Assembly: GCA_945929965.1 (NCBI GenBank) | Contig: CAMEOT010000001.1 | Location: 124,001-188,000, forward strand | Origin: an uncultured Lachnospiraceae bacterium | GTDB lineage: Bacteria > Bacillota > Clostridia > Lachnospirales > Lachnospiraceae | Direction: 5' to 3' | Length of the DNA stretch: 64,000 nucleotides | Shown here: positions 9,724 through 18,693 of the stretch, piece by piece | Numbering within the stretch: the first letter of the stretch is position 1 | Layout: each line of letters begins with the position of its first letter | Translations under genes and position numbers: made by a program | The notes under the pieces: generated by a model | Seen by the model: the letters and a program-made list of their open reading frames with translations, nothing else | What the model was told of the DNA's origin: nothing | The model's database searches: none

Positions 9724-10896
9724 CTACCAGTACTCTCTCCAATCCTTCAATAACCGGGTCAGTGCCTCCATGTAGAAGTAGTCTCCCCAGGAGTTACACT
9801 CATCCACGCCGTAATGGTTACAGGTATTGTACGGGGAATGGTTTGAGTAGGTGCTGTGCAGTACCAGTCCGTTGGATTCCTTCGGATCTTTTACGGCATA
9901 GTTCGTATAAACAGACTGCATGATCTGTTTTGCCAGAGTAATATAGTGCTCTGCCTCCGCAGGCTCCAGGTATTTCGCCATCTCCAGCATACCACAGGCT
10001 GCGATGGATGCGGAAGAGGAATCTCTCGGCTGGTCATCGCCGTCAGTGAACTCCAGATCCCAGTAGGGCACCAGATCCTTCGGCAAATGTGACAGCAAAT
10101 ACTCCGTCACATGCCGGAACAGATCGATATATTCTGCTCTTCCGGTATAACGGTAAGCCAGTGCCATACCGTAGACACCCCATGCCTGACCTCTCGCCCA
10201 TGCGGAACCGTCACGATAGCCCTGACAGGTGGCACCATGATCCGGTGCTCCCGTCTTCATATCAAAGAAGAAGGTATGCCAGGTGGAATAATCCTCACGG
10301 ATTACATTGGCTACTGCCGTATGAATGTGCTTCTCGGCAATATCACGGTATTTCGGATCCCCGGTCTCATCGGATGCCCAGTACAGCAGAGGCAGATTCA
10401 ACAGGCAGTCAATGATCAGGCGGTAATTCTCCGGAGCATCCATGGGACCCCATGCCTGAATGAATTCTCCTATGGGATGGTAGCGGGTGATCAGCTGGTC
10501 CGCTGCCTTAATAGCTGCTTCCCTGCCTTCTTTGCTGTCTGTCAACTTATAAGCTGCCACGCAGGAAGGTGAATAGAGAAATCCCATATCATGATGATCT
10601 ACTTCGATCTTATTATCAATACGGTTTAAAAAGCTCTTCACTTGTATCTCGCCCGCCTTTTTCAGGCGCTCGTCCTGTGAATATTCATATGCCAGCCAAA
10701 TCTCTCCGGTCCAGAAGCCGCAGGTCCAGTAATTGTTGGGAATGGGCTGGTAGAAACCATTCTCACTGTAGGCATTCTGGAACCGGTCGGTAAATTCCGG
10801 CAGATCCCGGATCACTTGCTCTGTGGAGAACTGCAACGCATCTTTGATTTCCTTCTCCGTAATCAAAGGATACTTTTTTTCATCAAATGTTATCAT
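9724..10896 (-). CDS. Glycoside hydrolase family 88 (unsaturated glucuronyl hydrolase)
   Basis: NYWTCGFWTGEIWLAYE, HHDMGFLYSPSCVAAYKL, YRDGSAWARGQAWGVYGMALAYRYTG, DSSSASIAACGMLEM. Confidence 0.9.
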   Translation of the reverse strand: MITFDEKKYPLITEKEIKDALQFSTEQVIRDLPEFTDRFQNAYSENGFYQPIPNNYWTCGFWTGEIWLAYEYSQDERLKKAGEIQVKSFLNRIDNKIEVDHHDMGFLYSPSCVAAYKLTDSKEGREAAIKAADQLITRYHPIGEFIQAWGPMDAPENYRLIIDCLLNLPLLYWASDETGDPKYRDIAEKHIHTAVANVIREDYSTWHTFFFDMKTGAPDHGATCQGYRDGSAWARGQAWGVYGMALAYRYTGRAEYIDLFRHVTEYLLSHLPKDLVPYWDLEFTDGDDQPRDSSSASIAACGMLEMAKYLEPAEAEHYITLAKQIMQSVYTNYAVKDPKESNGLVLHSTYSNHSPYNTCNHYGVDECNSWGDYFYMEALTRLLKDWREYW

Positions 10897-10968
10897 AATT
10901 TTTTCCTTTTCTTACCCTATCACACAAGCCTGTAACCGATAACCGGCACAGGCTTGCGAAAATATTTG

Positions 10969-11808
10969 TTAACCCTTCAATCCCGTAGAGGCAACACCCT
11001 CTACAAAGTATTTCTGCAATACCAGGAATACGACCAGTACCGGGATTAATGACAATACCGATCCTGCCATGATCAGACCGTAATCGGAAGAATACTGGCT
11101 GATGAACATTTTTAATCCCAGCTGAATAGTCTTCTTCTCCTGGCTCTTTAAATAAATCAGGGGGCCCAGGTAGTCGTTCCAGGTAGCCACAAAAGTGAAG
11201 ATCGTCAGTGTGGACAATGCCGGTTTCGACAGTGGCAGCATGATGCTGGCGTAGATCCGGTACTCACTCATACCGTCGATTCTGGCGGCTTCACACAGAT
11301 CATCGGGAATACCTTCATAAAACTGTTTCATCATGAATACACCGAATGCAGAGAATGCCTGCAGGCAGATCATAGCAAGCAGCTTATCGTTCAGTCCCAT
11401 TCTTCTCATCATGATAAACTGAGGTACCATGTATACCTGCCAGGGCATTGCGATGGTTGCAATATATGCCAGGAACAGTCCGTTCTTATGGCGAAAGTTC
11501 AGTTTTGCAAAAGAGTATGCTGCAAAACTACTGGTCAGTAACTGTAAGAAAGTAACGATCAAAGTTAAGTATACCGTATTTCCCACAAATCTGCCAAAGG
11601 GAATCTTCGTCCAGATCTTCAGATAGTTATCCCACTTTGGATTAGCGGGGATCCACACAAAAGGATTCATCTGGAATACTTCTCTATCGCTCTTGATGGA
11701 TGCGGAAAGCATCCACAGGAAAGGAATGATCATGACCACTGCGATCAGAATCAGAATTGCATATATGATCACTTTGCCAAAAACGGCTTTTTTATGTGCT
11801 GATTTCAT
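10969..11808 (-). CDS. Carbohydrate ABC transporter permease (MalG type)
   Basis: EAA motif EAARIDGMSEYRIYASIMLPLSKPALSTL; multiple TM segments. Confidence 0.93.
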   Translation of the reverse strand: MKSAHKKAVFGKVIIYAILILIAVVMIIPFLWMLSASIKSDREVFQMNPFVWIPANPKWDNYLKIWTKIPFGRFVGNTVYLTLIVTFLQLLTSSFAAYSFAKLNFRHKNGLFLAYIATIAMPWQVYMVPQFIMMRRMGLNDKLLAMICLQAFSAFGVFMMKQFYEGIPDDLCEAARIDGMSEYRIYASIMLPLSKPALSTLTIFTFVATWNDYLGPLIYLKSQEKKTIQLGLKMFISQYSSDYGLIMAGSVLSLIPVLVVFLVLQKYFVEGVASTGLKG

Positions 11809-11822
11809 AATCTTTGCGCCTC

Positions 11823-12614
11823 CTAACGTTTAACCCTGCCGTACACTTCGATCTGACTCAGTGCCGGGAAGGGGGATGGATCTTCTGCTTTGATCAGATT
11901 ACAAAGCTCCAGCCAGATGATCTCTTTTTCGGGGATCGGCAGTACATGCGCTCTGCTGCTCTTCTCTAAACAGAACTCCTGCTCACTGCCATCGGAGAAT
12001 CTTATCATTACCTGCTGCCACCAGTTGTCATGTGGAAAATCGGATCTGGTGTACAACACAATCTTGTCTGCCAGTACCGGTCTGCCGAAGTCCAGCTTCA
12101 TGGCTGCGTCATCCTGCATATTGATGCCCCACGATTCGTAGGGCCATTCTCCGTGGGAGCGGTTCGCCCGGACACCGTCGATGGCGTTTTTCGCTGCGAA
12201 TACACTCTCGCCTCTGGTCTCCACATTAGCTGTCGCATGAGGATAACAGGGAACATCCATATGTTGATCCGCAGGATTCAGTGCCAGGTTTCTATAGGCT
12301 GTGATCTCATCTTCTCTTGCGACTTCCGCATAGAGATAATGTTTATTTCCGGAAAATACCTTGGGGGACATGCTGATCTTTTTCTCCCCGAAGGGAACAT
12401 AATAGGATACGTTGTCGGTTATGTATACGAAGGCATCCCCCAGTGCATCATCCACCTGTAAATGTACGTGAATATTTTTCTCATCGGTTTCCAGTACGAT
12501 CCGGTCACCCTCTTCATAGGTGTGGGTGCAGACCAGATCCACAAAATTCTCACCGCTGCTGACGCAGATAGTGTTGCTGTCCTTATCGAGAACCTTCAAA
12601 GCCAAGATTGCCAT
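11823..12614 (-). CDS. Discoidin (F5/8 type C)-like domain protein, predicted cytoplasmic
   Basis: NLALNPAD...ETRGESVFAAKNAIDGVRANRSHGEWPYESWGINMQDDAAMKLDFGRPVLADKIVLYTRSDFPHDNWW; no signal peptide; sits between two permease genes. Confidence 0.6.
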   Translation of the reverse strand: MAILALKVLDKDSNTICVSSGENFVDLVCTHTYEEGDRIVLETDEKNIHVHLQVDDALGDAFVYITDNVSYYVPFGEKKISMSPKVFSGNKHYLYAEVAREDEITAYRNLALNPADQHMDVPCYPHATANVETRGESVFAAKNAIDGVRANRSHGEWPYESWGINMQDDAAMKLDFGRPVLADKIVLYTRSDFPHDNWWQQVMIRFSDGSEQEFCLEKSSRAHVLPIPEKEIIWLELCNLIKAEDPSPFPALSQIEVYGRVKR

Positions 12615-13513
12615 TATGCTTTCTCCCTCTTTGCCTGACCACGGAACTGGATGATGGTTACGAAGAGTACCATGAGGAACAGTACCATTGCTACAGAACT
12701 GGAGTAACCCAGATCCCAGTCAATAAATGCTTTCTGGTAGATATAGTATACAAGTACGGTTGCTGAAGTGGTCAGTTCTCCGCTTCCGCCCCCCGCCAGC
12801 ATGATAGCGATATCGTACACCTTGAAGCAGTTGATGGTCAGCATGACGACTACGAAGAAGGTCGTGGAAGACAACTGCGGCCAGGTCACATAACGGAATT
12901 TCTGCCAGGTATTTGCACCATCCAGACTGGCTGCTTCATACAGTTCAGAGGAGATTCCCTGTAAGCCTGCCAAGTAGATTACCATGTAATAACCCATGTA
13001 TTTCCATACACTGAACAGAATCATGGAGAACAATACCAGTCCGCCGGTGAACCACTGGGGAAGCTGATCCTGCGGTACATTAAATACATTTAACAGGATG
13101 TTGTTCACTGGTCCCTTGGAGGGGTGAAACAGCATTTTCCATACTGCTGTGATTGCTACCAGAGATGCTACATATGGGAAAAAGGAAAGGGTTCTGAAAA
13201 CGCCTCTTCCTATTACTTTCTGATTTAATACGATAGCCAGTGCCAAGGATGCGATCATGGTCAGCGGCACGGTACCGACACAATATATAATAGTGTTTTT
13301 AAATGCTGCGATAAAGAAGGTGTCTTTCCACAGTCTTGTAAAATTGCTTAATCCTGCCCACTGGATCGGATTACTTCCGTCCCACTTCATAAAGGCAAGA
13401 GCAAAGGCAAAGATAATGGGGATCAGGGTAAATACGCAGAAACCGATAAAGTTGGGTGCAATAAAGGAGTATGCCACCAGATCTCTTTTGGTTTGACGGC
13501 TTAATTTCCGCAT
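12614..13513 (-). CDS. Sugar ABC transporter permease (MalF type)
   Basis: YEAASLDGANTWQKFRYVTWPQLSSTTFFVVVML. Confidence 0.93.
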   Translation of the reverse strand: MRKLSRQTKRDLVAYSFIAPNFIGFCVFTLIPIIFAFALAFMKWDGSNPIQWAGLSNFTRLWKDTFFIAAFKNTIIYCVGTVPLTMIASLALAIVLNQKVIGRGVFRTLSFFPYVASLVAITAVWKMLFHPSKGPVNNILLNVFNVPQDQLPQWFTGGLVLFSMILFSVWKYMGYYMVIYLAGLQGISSELYEAASLDGANTWQKFRYVTWPQLSSTTFFVVVMLTINCFKVYDIAIMLAGGGSGELTTSATVLVYYIYQKAFIDWDLGYSSSVAMVLFLMVLFVTIIQFRGQAKREKA

Positions 13514-13540
13514 AACAATTCTCCTCTCGAACGCTTTTGA

Positions 13541-13571
13541 TAAAAAAGGGGCCGTAGGTACGACCCCCTTG
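13541..13571 (-). terminator. Intra-operon terminator/attenuator between the SBP gene and the permease
   Basis: Minus strand AAGGGGGTCGTACCTACGGCCCCTTTTTT: hairpin plus T-tract. Confidence 0.75.
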
Positions 13572-13584
13572 TGTCTTATGGAAC

Positions 13585-14943
13585 TTACTGAGCCTGAATG
13601 TCAGCTACCGCCTGATTCATTGCTGCTATACCGTCATCAATGCTCATCTCACCGGTCATGATACTTCCGTGATAGGAATCCAGAGCAGAGTTAATCTCAG
13701 ATACGTTGGGAGCGTAAGGAACTTCCAGGTACAGGTTGGATACGGTCAGTGCTTCTTTGCTGGCTTCATCGGTGGGGAATCCTTCCAGCCCGGAGATCAT
13801 GCCTACTACCTCGTCGGTCATCATTGCAGGAAAGTTACCGCTGGATGCCATAACTGCTGCGCCTTCTTCGCCACTTACCCACTTAACGAAATCCCAGGAT
13901 GCATCAGGCGTGTCACTTGCAGTGGTAACAGCCAGACCGGTAATAGTACCAAGAGTAGAACCTGCTTCTACACCATCGGCATGAGGATACTTAACGATAC
14001 CCCAGTTGCCACACAGACTGGAATCATACTCGCCGGATTTTAAATTGGTGATCATGGTTGCAATAAACCAGGAACCCATATTCATCATTGCTACATCTCC
14101 ACCGGAGAATGCTGCGGAATAATGTAAGCCTTCGGTCTTCAGATCCGTGTATTTTCTGCATACGCCATCAGCTTCTTCGTTCAGAACCATCTCGTAATAA
14201 GGCTTGAAGAAATCATAGTTGCCATCCAGAATAGTGTGCTTGCCATCCAGAACACCGAACAGCTGAACCGCACTTCTCCAGGTGTGATAATGAGCACCGT
14301 ATACCTGAGAACCGAAGGTGGTATCGGTCATTTCTCTTGCCAGAGCATCGTACTCATCAAAGGTCATATCATTGGTAGGATAAGCAACGCCCTTAGCATC
14401 GAACAGATCCTTATTATAGAACAGTACCCAGAAGTCATTTCTGAAAGGCAGTTCATACAGGCTTCCGTCTACGGTTACCTGATCGGTAACACCCGCGTAT
14501 TTGCTTAAATCTACGCCATCTTTGGAAATGTAATCATCCAGAGCCAGGATGGATCCCTTCTGTACCAGAGTTGCATATCCGGGTACATCCTTGATGGTTA
14601 CAACATCGAAGTCGGATCCGCTGCCGGACAACTCGGTTGCCAGAACGGTCATGTAATCGGTAGAACCAAGGTCTACCATCTCAATGGTTACACCGGGATG
14701 AGATGCTTCATATGCGTCCTTGATATCTCCCCAGTACTGTGTGGTCTCCTGATCCCAGATAGCCCACTTTAAAGTAACTTCTTCTGCGGGTACGGCTTCG
14801 GTGGAAGCTGCTGCCTCGGTAGAAGCTGCTGCAGGTGCATCTGATGTAGAAGCTGCGTTGCCGTTGTCGGAGCTGCCGCATCCTGCAAGCATGGTAGTCA
14901 GCATTGCTGCTGTCAGTACTAAACTTAATACTTTCTTTTTCAT
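13585..14943 (-). CDS. Extracellular solute-binding lipoprotein (sugar ABC importer)
   Basis: Lipobox MKKKVLSLVLTAAMLTTMLAGCGSS; SBP1 fold (ATELSGSGSDFDVVTIKDVPGYATLVQKG). Confidence 0.93.
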   Translation of the reverse strand: MKKKVLSLVLTAAMLTTMLAGCGSSDNGNAASTSDAPAAASTEAAASTEAVPAEEVTLKWAIWDQETTQYWGDIKDAYEASHPGVTIEMVDLGSTDYMTVLATELSGSGSDFDVVTIKDVPGYATLVQKGSILALDDYISKDGVDLSKYAGVTDQVTVDGSLYELPFRNDFWVLFYNKDLFDAKGVAYPTNDMTFDEYDALAREMTDTTFGSQVYGAHYHTWRSAVQLFGVLDGKHTILDGNYDFFKPYYEMVLNEEADGVCRKYTDLKTEGLHYSAAFSGGDVAMMNMGSWFIATMITNLKSGEYDSSLCGNWGIVKYPHADGVEAGSTLGTITGLAVTTASDTPDASWDFVKWVSGEEGAAVMASSGNFPAMMTDEVVGMISGLEGFPTDEASKEALTVSNLYLEVPYAPNVSEINSALDSYHGSIMTGEMSIDDGIAAMNQAVADIQAQ

Positions 14944-15192
14944 GTAAACCCTCCTGTTAATAAATACTGTTATAGCTCTTATCCCGAATCCGTTTTGTAT
15001 CGGTTCCTTGACTGTAACTAAAGTATAGCGAAAAAGGCAGGAACATTACATGGAAAAATTTATAATAGTATTCACAATTTTTTATAATTTGTTTACCTTT
15101 TTTTGAAAGTGCTTTCTCGAAATGTATTTTTTTATTTTAATATGCACTTTTTTTAGCATCTTGCTTTTCCAGCTACCTTTTTTCTCCTGTTA

Positions 15193-15207
15193 TGTTATAC
15201 TGAATGC
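15193..15207 (+). promoter_or_regulatory. Extended -10 promoter directly abutting the start codon (possible leaderless transcript)
   Basis: TGTTATACT (TATACT at 15196-15201) followed after 6 nt by ATG at 15208; no Shine-Dalgarno. Confidence 0.4.
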
Positions 15208-17025
15208 ATGAAAAAGACTGTATATCACTCAAAAAGCATACGAAATCGCATACTCATTTTCACTCTGAGTGCAATCCTTGGCATGTGCCTGTTGATTAGC
15301 GTGTTCAGCTACTATATTTTCCAACATTACTTACAGAACACTCTGATCCAGTCCACCGAGACCAGCCTACGACTGTTATCGGAATCCATGGACTCCAGTA
15401 TCAATGATGTCTACCGTCTGGTTCGTTATTGTCAGACGGATTCCTCGATTGCCAATTATATTGAACACAATCCGAATCCGGGCTCCGTTCTGTCTGTAGC
15501 TACTTATGATTCTTTTGCCGAAGAGTGCAGCCGAAACGGTGCCTATAATTACATGCCGCGAATCGCCGTTGTCTCACAGGCGCATTATCTGCAGGTAGTT
15601 GCTACCACTTATTCCTCCACTGCAGATCTGGCGGAGCAGATTCCGCTTCTTCCTTATTATGAAGAATTACTGGCAGCAGAAGATTATGATTTTTCTACCG
15701 GTATTATTTCTGATCCTTTTCACCGGGCCGGACGAAAGGTTCTCCCCATCATTCGTCCCATTACCTATCAGTATAATAACAAGCAGGCGGGCTACTTATT
15801 TATAGAAGTATCTACCGATCTGTTTACTGTTCCGTTAAAAGATTACAGCCGTCCCGATGACAGTTATCTCTATCTTACGATTGCGGATCACACTTACATA
15901 TATGAAGACAATGGATTGCGGGAATTCACACCGGAATACAGCCTGTCGCAGGATATGAGCAATCATTCCCTCACCGGAGACACGCAGATCTCCCGGATTC
16001 ACAGTCAGACAAAGGGCGAACAGATTTTGGTAACAACCCCTTTGGATATGCCGGGCTGCTACTTAAGCCAGAGCATATCCCACGCAGAACGTACGAATCA
16101 GGCCATTTTATTTCTCGGAATCCTCACATGCATTCTGATCGGCATTCTATCCATCGGCGTGATTCTGATGCTTTTGATGAACCGCATGATCACGGTTCCT
16201 GTGTCCCACCTGCAATCGCGGATGAAGAGGATCTCCGAGGGAGATTTCTCCAGAGATCCTTCTATTGAATGGAATCATGAGCTTGGAGACATTGGTCGCG
16301 GAATCAATGATCTGTCGGAAAATGTATGTCAGCTGATGGAGCGGCGTCTGGAAGACGAAAAACAAAAGCAGGACCTTGAATACAAAATGCTACAAAGCCA
16401 GATTAATCCTCATTTCCTATACAATACATTGAACTCCATCAAATGGATGGCAACGATCCAGGGTGCCAACGGCATCTCCGAGATGACCACATCTCTGTCC
16501 CGCCTGTTGAAGAGCATTTCAAAGGGCACCAGTCTGTTGATCGATATTCGGGAAGAGTTGTCATTGCTGGAAAACTATTTTACCATTCAGAGTTACCGCT
16601 ACGGCGGCACCATTACCATGGATGTCCAAGTGGATGATGAGGAATTATATAATAGCGAAATTATCAAATTCACGCTGCAGCCTCTGGTAGAGAATGCGAT
16701 TTTCCACGGCATTGAGCCCAAAGGCTGTGCCGGACACATTCAGATCCATGTGGGCTATGAGACCCCTGATGCCACCGACCGGATCCAGATTGATGTCACC
16801 GATGACGGGGTGGGCATGACCGCGGAGAAATCCACTCAGATCTTAAGCTCCAACGACGACAGCTCGGCAGATTTCTTCCGGGAGATCGGTGTCAGCAATG
16901 TACACAAGCGCCTGCAATATCAGTTCGGCGCAGAATACGGTATAACCATAGAGAGTAAAGAGGGCGAATATACCACCATGTCCATTCATATTCCCAACTG
17001 TCCTCTGGAACAAAGGCAGGCATAA
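15208..17025 (+). CDS. Sensor histidine kinase, YesM-like
   Basis: Two TM segments, HAMP, LQSQINPHFLYNTLNSIKWMA, and C-terminal ATPase domain (PLVENAIFHGIE, DDGVGM). Confidence 0.92.
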   Translation: MKKTVYHSKSIRNRILIFTLSAILGMCLLISVFSYYIFQHYLQNTLIQSTETSLRLLSESMDSSINDVYRLVRYCQTDSSIANYIEHNPNPGSVLSVATYDSFAEECSRNGAYNYMPRIAVVSQAHYLQVVATTYSSTADLAEQIPLLPYYEELLAAEDYDFSTGIISDPFHRAGRKVLPIIRPITYQYNNKQAGYLFIEVSTDLFTVPLKDYSRPDDSYLYLTIADHTYIYEDNGLREFTPEYSLSQDMSNHSLTGDTQISRIHSQTKGEQILVTTPLDMPGCYLSQSISHAERTNQAILFLGILTCILIGILSIGVILMLLMNRMITVPVSHLQSRMKRISEGDFSRDPSIEWNHELGDIGRGINDLSENVCQLMERRLEDEKQKQDLEYKMLQSQINPHFLYNTLNSIKWMATIQGANGISEMTTSLSRLLKSISKGTSLLIDIREELSLLENYFTIQSYRYGGTITMDVQVDDEELYNSEIIKFTLQPLVENAIFHGIEPKGCAGHIQIHVGYETPDATDRIQIDVTDDGVGMTAEKSTQILSSNDDSSADFFREIGVSNVHKRLQYQFGAEYGITIESKEGEYTTMSIHIPNCPLEQRQA

Positions 17026-17036
17026 AAGGAGTTATT

Positions 17037-18635
17037 ATGTATCAGCTGTTAATTGTAGATGATGAACCTCTGGTTCAGGCAGGAATCCGTTCCATGCTGA
17101 ACTGGAACGAAATGAATATCGAGATCTGCGGCACCGCTATGAATGGTCAGGCGGCGCTGAAGATCGTTGATGAGAAATCGCCGGATATTGTCATCACAGA
17201 TATTAAAATGCCGGTCATGAGTGGATTGGAGCTGGCGAAAGTATGCAGAGAGCGCTATGGGGAAAACAGTCCCTACTTTATCATCCTCACCAGCTACGAA
17301 GATTTCCAGATGGCAAGAGATGCCCTGTCTTATCAGGTCTCCGATTATCTGGTGAAGCTGGAGCTGACTCCGGAAGTACTGAAAAAAGCCATCGACCGGG
17401 TCATTGCCCAGATCTCCCAGTCCCGTAAAAAACAGATGTCTGTTGTGTATATCCACCCTTTTTACGACAAATTCCTGATCAGTCTTCTGCATGACCTGTT
17501 TGAATCGGAAGAACAGTTCCGGCTGCAAAGCAGAGATCTGAACCTGAATTTTGAATACAGCTCTTATGTCTGCTGTTATGGTGAGATCATAAGTCCCCAG
17601 GCAGATCAGCTGTCCGCACAGAAGCAGATCCCTTTGTTCACCAGTTCCCTTCAAATGATCCGGGAACTGGGCGCAAAATATCTGCCTCTCTATGCACTGT
17701 CACTGGATCTGCGACATTTCGCACTGATCTTCTGCTTCGCAGATGCGGCGGATACAGAGGATTATGTAGAAAGTCTCACAGACATTCTGCAAAGCATCAG
17801 CTCTACCCTGCAGAATTACTATAATGTTACCCTGCGTTGTGGCATCGGTACCCCGGTCCAGACACCCGGTACGATCTGTGATTCCTACCAGTATGCGAGA
17901 CAAACTTTCCAAAATACCGATGCAGATACTGCCATTACCTCTTTTGATATGGATCATTCCAAAGAGAATGCCCGAAAACCCTTTAATATCAGCCTGTTCA
18001 AAAACGATCTCACCAGGGCTTTTGAGGAATACGATCCCGATATTCTGCGAACCACGATCCAGTCTCTCTGCGGCTTATTCCGGGATCATCCGGGACATTA
18101 CGTTCAGGCACTGGATGCCGCCAGTAATATTCTGTATCTGTCTATTTCCCTGCTGCAGGACGGAGAATCCATCGTCTCCGGCTTCTTCGCTGACGATCCG
18201 GACGGGTACCGCTCCCTGTACAAGCAGTCCAATGTGGAGCACGTGATCCAATGGTTGCAATCCTTCTGCGATAAGCTGTGTGAGCTGTTCCAGACCCGAA
18301 GAAAAGACTACAAAAACCACATCGTAACCAATGTGCGGAAATACATCAACGCGCACGTATGCGAACGACTGTCACTAAATGAAGTAGCTGCTGTATTCGG
18401 CATCAGTCCGAATTACTTAAGCCAGCTGTTCAGCAAATACAACGATACCGGCTTCAGTGAGTATATCAACATCTGCAAAATCACGGAGGCCAAACGGCTG
18501 CTGGAAGAAGAAAATATGAAGGTCTACGAGGCCGCAGAGGCTCTGGGATTTGAGAGTGCCTTCTATTTCAGCAAGGTATTTAAACGGGTGGAGGGTGTCT
18601 CCCCCACGGAATACGTGAACAACAAATTTAGTTAA
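17037..18635 (+). CDS. Response regulator with AraC-type output, YesN-like
   Basis: MYQLLIVDDEPLVQAGI...DIVITDIKMPVMSGLEL; C-terminal AraC HTH (VFGISPNYLSQLFSKYNDTGFSEYINICKITEAKRLL). Confidence 0.93.
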   Translation: MYQLLIVDDEPLVQAGIRSMLNWNEMNIEICGTAMNGQAALKIVDEKSPDIVITDIKMPVMSGLELAKVCRERYGENSPYFIILTSYEDFQMARDALSYQVSDYLVKLELTPEVLKKAIDRVIAQISQSRKKQMSVVYIHPFYDKFLISLLHDLFESEEQFRLQSRDLNLNFEYSSYVCCYGEIISPQADQLSAQKQIPLFTSSLQMIRELGAKYLPLYALSLDLRHFALIFCFADAADTEDYVESLTDILQSISSTLQNYYNVTLRCGIGTPVQTPGTICDSYQYARQTFQNTDADTAITSFDMDHSKENARKPFNISLFKNDLTRAFEEYDPDILRTTIQSLCGLFRDHPGHYVQALDAASNILYLSISLLQDGESIVSGFFADDPDGYRSLYKQSNVEHVIQWLQSFCDKLCELFQTRRKDYKNHIVTNVRKYINAHVCERLSLNEVAAVFGISPNYLSQLFSKYNDTGFSEYINICKITEAKRLLEEENMKVYEAAEALGFESAFYFSKVFKRVEGVSPTEYVNNKFS

Positions 18636-18693
18636 CTGCTGTTGCATTTTCCCGTTACCGGGAATTATGAATATGAAATGGTAGGATTGGGAA

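Noticed and set aside
15108-15125. cre-like site TTGAAAGTGCTTTCTCG upstream of the SBP gene
   Set aside because: Central CG of the CcpA consensus is missing; too weak to claim.
17049-17654. 201-aa minus-strand ORF
   Set aside because: Antisense to the YesN-like response regulator, mirror-frame artefact.
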